Origin: Helicocarpus griseus UAMH5409
Lineage: Eukaryota > Ascomycota > Eurotiomycetes > Onygenales > Ajellomycetaceae
NCBI GenBank assembly: GCA_002573585.1
Contig: PDNB01000085.1
Span: 56,725-120,724, forward strand
Reading direction: 5' to 3'
DNA: 64,000 nt
Both the position numbers and the translations under genes were made by a program. Below are positions 21,457 through 32,059 of the stretch, one piece after another. How positions within the stretch are numbered: position 1 is the first letter of the stretch; every line of letters begins with the position of its first letter. The notes under the pieces are model-generated. The model saw only the letters and a list, made by a program, of their open reading frames with translations, did no database searches and was not told where the DNA came from.

Positions 21457-21575
21457 ACATACGACAGCCGGGATTCGCTGGTGGTCACCCACCCAACTAC
21501 TAGCCGGCCGGCGAATGGCTTAAGTACGGCTGAGCGGACGGGAAGCCCTGTTTTCCACTCCCTATGGTCGTATGT
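21457..21575 (-). rRNA. 5S ribosomal RNA
   Basis: Read on the minus strand, this is a complete 119-nt fungal 5S rRNA. It begins ACATACGACCATAGGG, ends in the complementary CTGTCGTATGT, and contains the conserved GGGTGGGTGACC segment and the internal polymerase III promoter region. The terminal seven to nine bases pair. Directly downstream on the minus strand are T runs (21451-21456 and 21441-21447, read as A on plus) that fit a Pol III terminator. Dispersed single 5S genes are normal in filamentous ascomycetes. A second copy starts at the right window edge and is identical over the 58 nt available. Confidence 0.95.
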
Positions 21576-21739
21576 ATCAGGCACAAAACAGAACTCGCTA
21601 TTTGATGTCTGCAACATAAACCTAATAAGCAATGTCCCAAGTTAGCAATGCCGTTATTAGATGTGAGAAACAACACACGTTGAGTCCTACTGCTCATCTA
21701 GGCCTATAAATGTCTATCGAAACAGTTCTCACTTCATGC

Positions 21740-22702
21740 TTAGGTATTCACTCCTTCTCCTTTATCTTCGTTGACGATTGCAGAAGCTAATTGGCTCCTC
21801 AATTCCTCCACCTCCCTCTCCGTCTCGCGCATCTCGGTAACTACACCCGCCAGAGCGGGAACAGGGCCTTCAACGGCTGAACAAAACGATTGCTGCGCAC
21901 TTCGTAGAGTCGTCGGAACCAGTATTCCAAACCAATTTATTGGGTTGGAGATCTTTGTAGTTGGGATGTTGCCATCAGGCTTCTCAGAGTCCTTTGATGG
22001 CTCAAGGTCACCCGAGGTAGAGCTTCCACACCGTGAAGCGGCGCCTGTTTCTTCATTGTCTTTTTTGCCCTTTGTGTCCGCTTTTGTTTCTTTTTCAGTC
22101 CCATTTGAGGCTAAAATGCTCGTTACAACGAACGATATATCGCTACTCGTTTGGTCCGTGTTCGAGTTGGTAGGCTTGTCCAACGAGGCATTTGTCTTAC
22201 TCGATGGTACAGCGATGAATCTATGCATCGAGATAAGCTGAGTTAGCCTCCAATTCCTTGTAGCTATGCTTGAAATAACGAGCTTATTGGTATTCCGCAT
22301 CCGTGAAAAGGACGGAAGAAAAGCATACAACTTCTTCGTAGCCTTCATCCGTTCATCGTAGTAGTCCTCACCATACCGGCGGCCTGGGGGGCATGAGTTA
22401 TTTGCGCGTGCTAGAGAGAGGAATCCCTTCGAAATTGTCCAATTGTCAGTGTTGTTTCCTTGTTTTCGTTTCATGAGAATCAAACGATGTAGAGGCCAAA
22501 TCGCCTCGAGGGGCGCGCGTACAGAGGAAACCTGGCGGCCGATCTCTTCCTGCAACAGCTGCTGTCGATCCAAAAGAGATAAATAGCGTTCTAGGACACT
22601 ATCCAGCTCCTGCGAGAGTTCTGCATATGATTTAACTGGTGAAGACTGCTCTTTGGATGCTTCTGGGGCGGGGGTTGCTGGCGGCGTTGGCAGGTGCGCC
22701 AT
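21740..22702 (-). CDS. VMA22: V-ATPase assembly factor, Vma22/CCDC115-like
   Basis: Vma22 acts in the endoplasmic reticulum with Vma12 and Vma21 in assembling the V0 sector of the vacuolar proton pump. The match rests on an N-terminal coiled coil (Y-L-S-L-L-D-R-Q-Q-L-L-Q-E-E), the G-F-L-S-L-A-R-A-N segment, P-P-G-R-R-Y-G-E-D-Y-Y-D-E-R-M-K-A, and the conserved end N-W-F-G-I-L-V-P ... L-R-x-A-Q-x-x-F followed by a coiled coil. The open frame runs uninterrupted, but family similarity suggests two introns, 22522-22427 (GTACGC...AAG) and 22328-22221 (GTATGC...CATAG). Exons would then be 22702-22523, 22426-22329 and 22220-21740, making 252 residues. Both introns are multiples of three without stops, so retained forms stay in frame. 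I start at the ATG at 22702 rather than 22732, since M-A-H-L-P-T-P-P is the likelier N-terminus. Confidence 0.75.
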   Translation of the reverse strand: MAHLPTPPATPAPEASKEQSSPVKSYAELSQELDSVLERYLSLLDRQQLLQEEIGRQVSSVRAPLEAIWPLHRLILMKRKQGNNTDNWTISKGFLSLARANNSCPPGRRYGEDYYDERMKATKKLYAFLPSFSRMRNTNKLVISSIATRNWRLTQLISMHRFIAVPSSKTNASLDKPTNSNTDQTSSDISFVVTSILASNGTEKETKADTKGKKDNEETGAASRCGSSTSGDLEPSKDSEKPDGNIPTTKISNPINWFGILVPTTLRSAQQSFCSAVEGPVPALAGVVTEMRETEREVEELRSQLASAIVNEDKGEGVNT

Positions 22703-23399
22703 GGTACTCTTGACGGTAAAATCGAAAATCAATGTCTGAAATAATCGAAACTACAGTATAGCCACGAGCGAGAATATATTGACTGCGTAAATATCGTTCG
22801 AAAAGCCCGGTGTAGAAGCATATAAATTAGAGATGAAGTTGGGACGTCGGCGTGCTGTTGATGTTCGGGCCGATGGTGTGTTTTGGGGCTAGCGTCATTG
22901 GAGCTGGAATGAATCTTGAATGGAATTTCGAGATCTCGCCCCAGTGTCTTTCTTCTCATCAACAACAAGGGAACGCCATTTCTCCAACATACAACTGATA
23001 TTCTTTGCTATTATATCTAATCATTATCGTATTGAGTTTTTGTACCAGGTTACGATCGCTCTGTTTCTGTCCTGCCTTGAGAACGTCAAGCGGAAGACAT
23101 CAGACAAAGCTCCCCTCCATTCGATTCCGACGTGAGGGCTAGACGGTATATATCGAGCGTCGCCATCATTGCCATTGTTCATACGACCGATATTTTGTGC
23201 AGTAACATCTAAGGATTCAAAGAATTTACCCTAGGTCGGATAACGGCCAAAAGAGGAGGAGTTGTTCTCGCCGTCGCATTACGCCTTCGCGAATACTGTT
23301 CGGTTCCTTCCAACAGAATACGGCTTTCGAAACAACGCGCCTGCAGAGCATTGAGGACATAAAAGTGATTTAGGAATACCCATTTATAAATCTTGCATC
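22703..23399. promoter_or_regulatory. Shared upstream region of the divergent Vma22-like and Isd11 genes
   Basis: The two genes start 697 bp apart in opposite directions, so both promoters lie here. I could not identify specific operator sites, and no gene is supportable in the interval. Confidence 0.5.
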
Positions 23400-24068
23400 A
23401 TGTCTGTTACCGCCACCCAGGCCAATTCCGCATTTCAGGCGCGGTCGTTGGTATGTTGTTCCGTCTTGCATATGTCTTCCCCCAAACCGTTTTATTTTTA
23501 TTTGAATATCCTCCTTAATTAGCAGTCTTGCTAACTATTAACTATTATAGTTCCGGTCACTCCTTCGTCAATCACGGCAATTCTCCGCATTCAATTTCCG
23601 GGAATATGCTAAGAGAAGGACAAGAGACGCATTCCGGGAACACCAGCATGAGACGGAGGAGCGGAAAATACAGGAACTGATGCAAAAGGGACTACAGGAT
23701 CTGCGGATGATGAAGGTAGGTTCTTGTTGCTGATTGTTTTGTCGGGACGGTTATTCGGAGATAAGGCTTTTCATTCTTGTATGGAATCTTTGCTAATTGC
23801 TCTTCTCTCATTTCTATAGAGACAAACTGTTATAAGCCAGTTCTATCAACTAGACAAGCTAGTTGTAGAGGGTGAGGCTACGGTGAGTCAAGGGCAACCC
23901 TAGTTACGTTCATAGAAGGAACTGGAACATCAGCTAACTGCTCGTTTAGGGTAAGGAAACTGGACAAGAGGGTGGCATTGTGCGCCAGAAGGATACAGGG
24001 TAAGCATATAACATGCCTCTGATGGTTCTATCTTCAATACTAACGATTAATGTCTCAGTTGGGATTGA
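23400..24068 (+). CDS. ISD11: Isd11 (LYRM4), cysteine-desulfurase partner, five exons
   Basis: Isd11 is a small mitochondrial LYR-motif protein that stabilises the cysteine desulfurase Nfs1 for iron-sulfur cluster assembly. Exons 23400-23450, 23551-23715, 23820-23882, 23950-23999 and 24059-24068 give 112 residues, the last exon being only 10 nt. The core L-F-R-S-L-L-R-Q-S-R-Q-F-S-A-F-N-F-R-E-Y-A-K-R-R-T-R-D-A-F-R closely follows known Isd11, with L-F-R in place of L-Y-R. The usual length is about 90-100 residues, so this has a short C-terminal extension. All introns have normal donors and YAG acceptors. The gene is divergent from the Vma22-like gene. Confidence 0.92.
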
Positions 24069-24659
24069 TCGACGGGGATGGCTTAAGCTGAAGTGCGCGA
24101 GTGGGTGAGGCTCCGTCGAAGTCTTGAGGCCTCTGAAGCTGTGGCGGGGAGAGTCATGTTGTCTGCCGTTAATGCAGTTATTCTGGCTCTGTGTACATAT
24201 ATATTAGAATTTCCGTTTTGCATTATTTTGAACTATTTGTAACGCTCATATTCAATTCCCGCCGTTGGTTGAACCACGCACTCGGATATACGTGGCATGG
24301 GCAATTGTGCGCATTTTACTATACTACAGAAGACTACCTCAGCGTGAGACTCAACTCCGCCTGTATATATCTAGTTCTAGAAGGGATTCATTTAAAGATG
24401 AGCCATATCAATTGCCCTCGTTGTTCGCCGTATATATATCACGTGACCCAACTTCCGTTTTTAGCGCGACGTGATTGATCGCATCAACCGGACGATCCAT
24501 AACATCGACTGACCGTATGCGCCAGAACCGTTATGACGACGATTGAGCGGCTCCGGTTAGAAAGGGTAACACACTATCTGTCCGATCACTAAAGTACGCG
24601 ATTTTATTTCTTGGAACTGGAGTCCGGTTCCCGCCTGCCTCTATCGTTGTACTGTCGCA
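24069..24659. other. Intergenic, no gene seen
   Basis: The 3' end of the Isd11 gene and the promoter of the following gene lie here. Frames at 24191-24478 have no motif. Confidence 0.5.
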
Positions 24660-26662
24660 ATGGCTCCGGTACGTCTCCGTCTCCAGTCCCTCTACAATAA
24701 CACCCGCTTGGGATCGACATCATATCAGGCTTCTATAGATCACGCGAAATATATAATTTCGCGTTGTCCCAGAGCGCACTTAGAGCAAGGCGCTGCGACT
24801 CACTCAATTCTTTCACATTTTGCCGTGCTAACAACATATCACTGCAGTTCCGATCCTCACGCCGTTCCCAAGCCTTTGGCGAAAATGCCCCCAACAGGAC
24901 ACGAACGGGACAAGTTGAACATGATATCTTTGAAGGCTATCCCGCACGGCGCTGGGTAAGGCAAGCAGTTGTCGTTTCTCAAACCCCCAAGGGCGAACAG
25001 CCAGACGATAGGCTTGGAGGCCCGCAAGCCCAGCCTGAATTACCGATGCCCAGAGACAGCCACCTTTTAACCCCAATGAGTCGAGCATTACTACGCGCTG
25101 CGAGAGCTGGGTGCAAGTATATAAGGCCCGCGCCTGCTGAAGTTGAGGATGACGAAAAGGAGATCAAAGATATCGATGAGGCTGTGGCGACACCTTCGTA
25201 CGAACGCACGTTCACTGCTAAGAAATGGACACTACTACCTCGACATATGGAACCGCCTCATGTGGAATTTTTGGCCGAAAGGAGGGTTGGGCTGCCTTCA
25301 TTGTATGGATCGGCTGCTGTAAACGGTACTGCGGAAGCGCAACCAGTTAATAAGACGCCCATGAGGAAAACCAAGTTCAAGAGGGTTGATGCCGCTACGG
25401 GGAATGTTTCGGTATATGAGGCCTGGGTGCCTGAAGGTCATAAACTTGAAGGAGAAATAACGGAAGAAAATGGAGTCGTTGCTGAGAATGCTGAGGCGAC
25501 GGTTGTTGCTGCGTCGCCAGCTCCGGGTACGGTTGTTGAAGGAGTTGGTGTGGTAGATAAGGAGGGTGTTGTTGTCGCAGGAGCTGACTCAACCATGGTT
25601 GCGCCAATAAAGAAGAAATATCCGCCGCCGAAGAGAAAGGCGAAGGGTGTTGGAAAGGGTCGACGGAAGAAGGTGATGTTTGCGCCTGGTGAGGGAGAGG
25701 TTGCGCCCACCACTCCCGGTGTTCCCGGCGCTTCTGAGGCTACCGATGTCACAATGTCAGGGACGGCTCAAAGTGAAAGTGTCAGTGGTACACCGGGGCC
25801 CCAAGAGGAATATGAGGACGAGGACGAGGAAAATGAGGGCGAGGAAAGCGACGAGGGAGAAGAATCAGCACCAGAGTCGAAATCTCCTGGAGCTACAATT
25901 ATATCCGAACAACACGCCGATAATACGTCCACAGCTCCGGAGAAAACTGAATCAAAGCCAGAAATCCAAGAGCCTTTACCTTCGCTCCCTGAACAGGAAC
26001 AACAACAGACCGTCCCAAAACCATCACGAGACCTGTCCAGTTCACCGGATCTCCCGCTTGCAGCTGCTTCCGCAAACGCAAATCGAACCACAATGCCACA
26101 TGGCGAAGAGACATCCTCAACGACTGAGCTTCAACCACCACCAACCGTGCCCATAGAGAGCCTTTCTTCCACCTCAGTCCCGCCCGTCACTGATACAGCA
26201 CTTCCTGAAGACAACGATTCCACCGTTAAATGTCAGGATGAGCAGCTTTCTGAAGCCCCAGTCAAAGAAGAAAGGGCCGCCGAACTACCATTAGAAACCT
26301 TTCATGATCAAAATGGCTCGTCAGCACCGCAAGAAAAGGCCCCTAGCCCGGCCAATGGTAGTAATCCCACCCCTATCCAACCAGAAGAACAACTCCAACC
26401 CTCGCCACCGAAAGAGGAAGCCCCTACATCAACGCCAGCTGCTCCAGAAGCACATAATACCAACGTCCAGTTTGACGAGGACGGTGAAGTTGATTTGCTT
26501 GGTAGCCTAGAGGCCAGTCTAGACAACCCCGAGAAGCCGAAAGCTAGACACCAGCAGGCTTCTCCATCGGAGAAAGATCAAAACGCTACTGACGTTTTGA
26601 AGCCAGGTATTGCGACTGATGAGAAGCGTGAGAACAACGACAGCGCTGCTGATGAAAAGTAG
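24660..26662 (+). CDS. Conserved Lys/acidic-rich protein of unknown function, two exons
   Basis: The model joins a 9-nt first exon (24660-24668, Met-Ala-Pro) by a 179-nt intron (GTACGT, branch CTAAC, CTGCAG) to 24848-26662, giving about 607 residues. The first ~240 residues look folded and conserved: L-L-T-P-M-S-R-A-L-L-R-A-A-R-A-G near residue 80, K-K-W-T-L-L-P-R-H near 135, and Y-E-A-W-V-P-E-G-H near 200. A basic stretch follows (K-K-K-Y-P-P-P-K-R-K-A-K-G-V-G-K-G-R-R-K-K), likely a nuclear localisation or DNA-binding segment. The remaining half is acidic and Glu/Pro/Ser-rich, with a D-E-D-E-E-N-E-G-E-E run. A nuclear chromatin-associated role would fit this composition, but I do not recognise the family. 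Confidence 0.7.
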
Positions 26663-27293
26663 GATGTCGAAATGGCCGGGTGAATGGACTGCCATTCCCA
26701 GTCCTTTTTAGTGTATTTTTTTCTCCTCGAGACGTCCCGTTTTTCTTGCCGACTTTTGGGTTTCGTGTATATAGATAAGCCTGTTTGTTTTGACTTCTTC
26801 TGTATAACAGTGCTGGGTGTAGGTGTCGTTCTACTTTTGGAGTTTGGGCGAAATGCATATACCTGTGCAATGGGAATATGAAGGGATGGACATGTTTTGA
26901 CTACTTTTTTGTATTTGGTTGAGTTGGCTACTTCCAGTTCTCAATCTTCATGTGCTTCTTTTCAAAATTACCCTCTAATCCGTCAACGTTTTTACTACAA
27001 CGGCGCTTCCACATTAGTGTGGCAGCGGACACGCTTTGTATCTGTGTTGCTTGCAATGGAGGTCAATGTGTATTTGAAATGTTTCCATTTGTTTATGCTT
27101 CTATACATCGCTGATGCGACCGAATTTGGAAAAGAAAAATCTAGGGAACAAAAAAAAAGATGCAGGCTCGCTATGCAATTACAAATGATCGAAAGACACC
27201 ACCGGATGAGCCAAGGGAAAAAAAGAAAAGAAAAATCCCAAATGAACGAAGAAAATCCACAACCCAGGGCGTCATTATCCCAGTCCCCCCGTT
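26663..27293. other. Intergenic between convergent genes
   Basis: This holds the 3' regions of the Lys/acidic-rich protein gene (+) and the glycerol-3-phosphate dehydrogenase gene (-). The frame at 26897-27310 is low complexity at its end and has no motif, so I do not call it. Confidence 0.5.
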
Positions 27294-29464
27294 TTACTGA
27301 CTCAAACTAACATTGATTGACCCATCAGTAGATGGAAGGGGCTTTTGTGGCTCTGCACACGCACACACATAACCAGTCAGCCAAAAGTTCTCTTTTTACA
27401 CCTCATAACCATGAGAAACAAAAGGGGTTAATACTCACGATTCGCCCAAATGCCACCCCCACCAATCCTCGCCGCCACCTTGCCCTCGACAACCTGCTCC
27501 CTCGTCACCTTCAGCATATCCTCCGGCAGCCCCATAGAGGTCAGGAACTGCACCGTCTGCGTCCACTCGCTCTCCTTCCGCTCCTGGCTCCACTTCAACT
27601 GCTCTCCCATCAAGTCGATCACGCCCGGGAGCGCTTGGAGTGCGGCATTGGTATCCAGGAACGCCAAGCGCGTGCGGCGCGCAAGCATGTCTGTGGCGGT
27701 CATGGCGTATTCGTTGCGGATGGCGTAGGCCACTTCGGCCTGCAGGTAGGGGTAGGAGGGGGAAAGGCGGGGGTGCGAGGTGGGGACGAGAGTGGTAGTA
27801 GAAGGGGAGGCGGCGGCGGATAGCGAGGCGACTTCCCAGGCGCGGTCGCCGTAGGAGCGGGCCAGGTGCTGGGCGACTTCAGGTTCCAAGTTGTATTTCT
27901 TGATCAGGTCGACGTAGAGGGTTGTGTGGTAGCCGTGGGCACCGATGATGGGGAGGCGGTGGGTTTGGCAGGAGCCGTCAAGAACGGGTGCGATCTCAGA
28001 GGGGGTCAGGGCGCCCGTGCCGCTGATGTCGGGGAGTTGCCGGTGGCCCTGTGGGTTCAGTTGGAATTCGGAAATGGCTCTGTCGACGGCGTCCTTGGCC
28101 ATTTCGCGGTAGGTGGTCCATTTACCGCCGGCGCAGGTGAGGAGGCCGGATCTGGAGACGGTGACGAGATGGTTGCGGACGAGGGATTGGGTGTCCTTGG
28201 AGTTGGGGTCGCGGACTAAGGGGCGGATGCCGGACCAGGCGGCGAGGACGTCGGAGCGTTTCAGGTCGACTTCGGGCAGCAGCTGGCTGCGGATTTCGTT
28301 TAAGATCCAGTCGATGTCCTTTGCGCCTGGGACGGGTGCTCTCTCAACCTCGCATGGGCTATCTGTCGTACCCGCGATCAGATTGCCCTCCCAGGGCAAG
28401 AGGAAGACGACACGGCCATCCGAGGAGGGGTCGATAAGGCCAAATTTCTTAGGTCCAAGCCAGCCAGGGAGGACAATGTGCACACCACTGCTGGGCGCTA
28501 CAATGTCCATTTGCGTCGGTTCGTCCATCTTCTGAACCGCATCTGAGAAGGGTCCAGTGGCATTGATCACGCCCTTGGCGCGCACGCTGAATCCCTGACC
28601 CTGATCCTCACCGAGGGTATCCCGCACCTTTGCACCGCAAAGCTTGCCATTGGCATCCTTCTCAAGCTCAGTAACTTCCATGTGGTTAACCACAGTAGCC
28701 CCATAGAGCGCAGCGGTCATAGCCAGCGAAACGTTCATGCGCGAATCGTTATGCTGGCCATCATAATAGCACAGCGCGCCAACCATGTCATCCGTATTCA
28801 GCGTCGGGAACGTACCCATAGCCCTGTTCTTAGTCAAAAAGTACGAGCCCTCTGGCGATCCCTGGTGGCCTGCTAGCAAGTCATACATTTTAGTACCCGC
28901 CCACAGGTAAGGGGCCTGCCACCACGAGCGAATTGGAAGCAGGGTGGGCAACCACGATGAGAGATGGGGAGCAATATCAAGGAAATATTTGCGCTCGTGC
29001 AGCGCCTCCCGAACAAGCTTGTACTGGTTGTAATCCAGCTGCAAAATGGCCTTTTCAAGATACCGCACACCGCCATGGACGAGCTTGGTACTCTTGCTAC
29101 TCGTCCCGCTGCTGAAATCGTCCCGTTCAACAAGAGCCACTTTCAATCCACGCGTTGCAGCATCAAGAGCAATTCCTGAACCTGTCGCACCCGCGCCAAT
29201 AATGAGAAGGTCATATTCAGACTCTCCGCTCTCTTTCTTCTCTCCCGTTCTCCGTCTTAGCTCGGCTATTTGCTCATCGCGCGACTTTATTTGTGGGAAT
29301 CGGGGTGGGATATCGCGGGGCAGGAGTGATCTCTTGGCTCCCGGTCGGTCTGAGGTGCTGGTGAGGGATGAGACTGTGTAGAAGGCGACGCCTCCGGTGG
29401 CGGCGAATATCGAGGCATAGGCCAGTGGCCTGAGAACTTTGCGTGATGCGAAGCGGGAGGCCAT
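27294..29464 (-). CDS. GUT2: Mitochondrial FAD-dependent glycerol-3-phosphate dehydrogenase
   Basis: This enzyme oxidises glycerol 3-phosphate to dihydroxyacetone phosphate at the outer face of the mitochondrial inner membrane and passes electrons to ubiquinone. The N-terminus is basic and then hydrophobic (S-R-F-A-S-R-K-V-L ... Y-A-S-I-F-A-A-T-G-G-V-A-F), fitting import and anchoring. The FAD site I-I-G-A-G-A-T-G-S-G is near residue 90, followed by V-E-R-D-D-F-S-S-G-T-S-S-K-S-T-K-L-V-H-G-G. T-C-A-G-G-K-W-T-T-Y-R closes the oxidoreductase domain. I prefer a two-exon model, 29464-27439 and 27352-27294 (694 residues). The first exon otherwise ends four codons past a consensus GTGAGT donor, with a CTGAC branch and GTGCAG acceptor downstream. 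The unspliced reading gives 678 residues. It lies close to the aquaglyceroporin and glycerol kinase genes. Confidence 0.93.
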
Positions 29465-32059
29465 CTGGATGTTGAGTTATTTTCTAGTTTTCTTCCTTCA
29501 GTCGTCGAGTTGTCGCGAATTTATTTCAACCACAGGTTTCAGAGGAAGGTGTGTCAGGTCTGATATACCAAATAAGAATTGATGTATGGTAGCAGGTATG
29601 GTACGTGTGAGTTGTATACGTGGATACAACGATTAATAAATGAAGGGGAGAGGAAACAAAGGGAAGTCTATCTCTATTTAGACGAAACGGGGAATTTTTA
29701 GAGAGAAAATAAAATAAATGAAATCTCGGAGCTCCAAGGGAGGGTGGGAATTAGCAGCAGACCTATTAAATACAAAGGACCGCGCAACGTGGATTATTTT
29801 TTTGAGGCCCGCAAATTCCAAGATCCGCAAAAAAACAAAGAGAGGGGCGTTGCCCTTTTTCAAAACAAGATAAAGGGAAAAAATGTCCCAAAAACGAGAA
29901 GGCTAGAAGGGACGAAAAATATGGCCGAGGAGTCAGAAAAAAATGATATCATTGAAGGGAAAAAGCTGTCCAGCTCCATAATATTAATAGAATTCTGAAT
30001 TATCCGCTTTGGCGCCTGCATATTGCGCAGCACCAAGCACGGGGCTTGCTGGAAATGATCCACTGCGCATCACTTGATAAAAAGGAACGAACCTTAAGCT
30101 GAACATTTCGTGTTTCCCGCATGAAACGCGTTTGAGGATGACGATGAAGGTTGAGCAAACGGGAGTATTATTTTCCATCCAGTCAGGACAAGACGTACTG
30201 TTATTCTTATCTGTTTGCCTCCCCCCCAAGCAAATAGCCCGTTCAATAGCACCGCGTCCCAGCGCACTGAGCGCAGCCAAGGCGTGATTGATTATCCCAA
30301 ATAATTCCAGAGTTGGAACGAAGAATTAAACACTTTGGGTCAGCCCCACCCTACCCAGAGATTGCAGATGCGCTAGTCCCGTTCCAGCCCTAGCGTGGCT
30401 GCAGCTCGGTGTTTTCAGGCCGAAGACGTGTATTAGTCATCCACACACACGGCCCAGCTCGGCCTTCGCATGCCGAAGTGCGTGTCGCGGCGTTCGGACC
30501 AGACTTCGGCCGATCCCGAAACGGAAATGGGAATCCCGGTGGGCATTTGGGCAACGTGGAACACACAACATATGATCATGTTCATTACCAACGTGGAACA
30601 CACAACATATGATCATGTTCATTATTCAATGAAAGGAGGTTGTGTTATGTTTCAGCATGTGATATTGAAGGAGTTGAATGAGCTGATTCTTGAGGAGAGC
30701 AATAAAGCCGATGCTACATCCTTGGAGTCTTGGTCAAATAATTTCTCCTCACTTCACGAGGATATCCTTACTCTCATCAAGCCATGGCTTTCACGGATAT
30801 ATTCCGAAAACGTCCCTGACAGGGGAAGGGATCAGAGATCATATTTAATGCAATCTGCTATTCCAGCTTGTTTTATATGGCAAGCTTGCGAGGGCCAATA
30901 GTCAGGCGATCCTGACAACATGAAGAAAAGGTGATTACTAACATTCATATCGGAATTGCCCGTAACTGCAGCTGTCAGGTCAATCCTTTCTCTGGTAGCT
31001 AATTATTGCTACGACAGGAATTTCCGCATCGCGCTAACAGCTGTCAGCCCCAGTTATTCATCACCAACAGACTATCAGCCTTCAGGGAGGGGTAATGCCT
31101 TCCGACGTCCCGTACCCCGCACAGCTGCATGCAGCCAAGTGAGGGGTGTTCTTGGGGAGTTGTTAGGGCTAGTAGTAGTTTTAGACCAGCCGCCGAAAAG
31201 GGCTGCTTGTCGGCGTGCATTCAATCAGAAACTCCTCTATGCAGCATGCACAACTCGCGGTTTAAGTAACTCACACCAGAGATAATGAGGGATGACCTTG
31301 TAGCTGGAATGCAGACTTGGCTGTTATTGAATGGCCTTTGGAATGGGCTGACTCTGGTGGGTAGTTTGGACTACTCCTTCAAATTACCAAGCCTACTGCC
31401 AAACCCCCATTCAATTTCGAAGTTGTTCTGAGAGACATGTTCCAGATTCCAGCGGCCTTTCTTTGTTGTCATCACTAACGTCCATGATTTATGCGAAGGG
31501 CAAAACCGGGCCCTTGTTTCGAGTAAGTGCGTGGGAATGTTAATGCCACTCAGGAATTGATTATGCTAAAATTCGTGTATAAAGGCGGGGTTAGCAGACT
31601 AAGAATGGAGCTTTAATCTGATCAAAAAAATGCCCTTTTACACAAATATTCTGCATACAGCTATCGCACACGAGACTTTTAAGTAGACGTGCGCGAGCGT
31701 CGTGCATATATGTACAGGAATGCGCATTGCGGGTGGTAACCAACATATCTTAATGCGCGACGGGTATTTCGTGTATTGAAGAGGAGGAAGTGATGGAAGT
31801 AGTATCTGGGGGACAATGACTGCATAGACAGTTGATCCAAGGGTCTGTTTCCTACACTCAAAGAAAAGAACCAAACGGCTGTCTCTTTTTTACTCCCTTT
31901 CTCAGCCAAGCTCTCGTTTCACCAACTCGCGTTCAGCCCATCTGCTGGGTCATTTTTCTCGAGATCTCTCTTTGCAGCAGTTAATTCCGATATCTCCCAA
32001 CGCCATGCTCTGAGTCGCATAACATGAAATACAATAACTGATATATACCGCATAATTCG
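29465..32059. other. Intergenic, A/T-rich, with a short tandem duplication
   Basis: No gene is supportable across this 2.6-kb stretch. A 37-bp unit is duplicated at 30553-30625. The frame at 30646-30900 has no motif and no splice partner. The part near 29465-29700 is the GUT2-type gene promoter, and the part near 31640-32059 is the 3' side of the aquaglyceroporin. Confidence 0.5.
30553..30625. repeat. Perfect two-copy tandem repeat, 37-bp period
   Basis: The unit beginning AACGTGGAACACACAACATA occurs at 30553 and again at 30590 with no mismatch seen over about 35 bp. Each copy contains the palindrome ATGATCAT. It looks like a recent slippage or duplication event. Confidence 0.85.

Noticed and set aside
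26897..27310. 137-codon plus-strand frame
   Set aside because: It lies over the 3' ends of two convergent genes and overlaps the last exon inferred for the glycerol-3-phosphate dehydrogenase.
30470..30901. 143-codon plus-strand frame in the glycerol cluster interval
   Set aside because: It runs through the tandem duplication, has no recognisable domain and no splice partner; chance is likelier.
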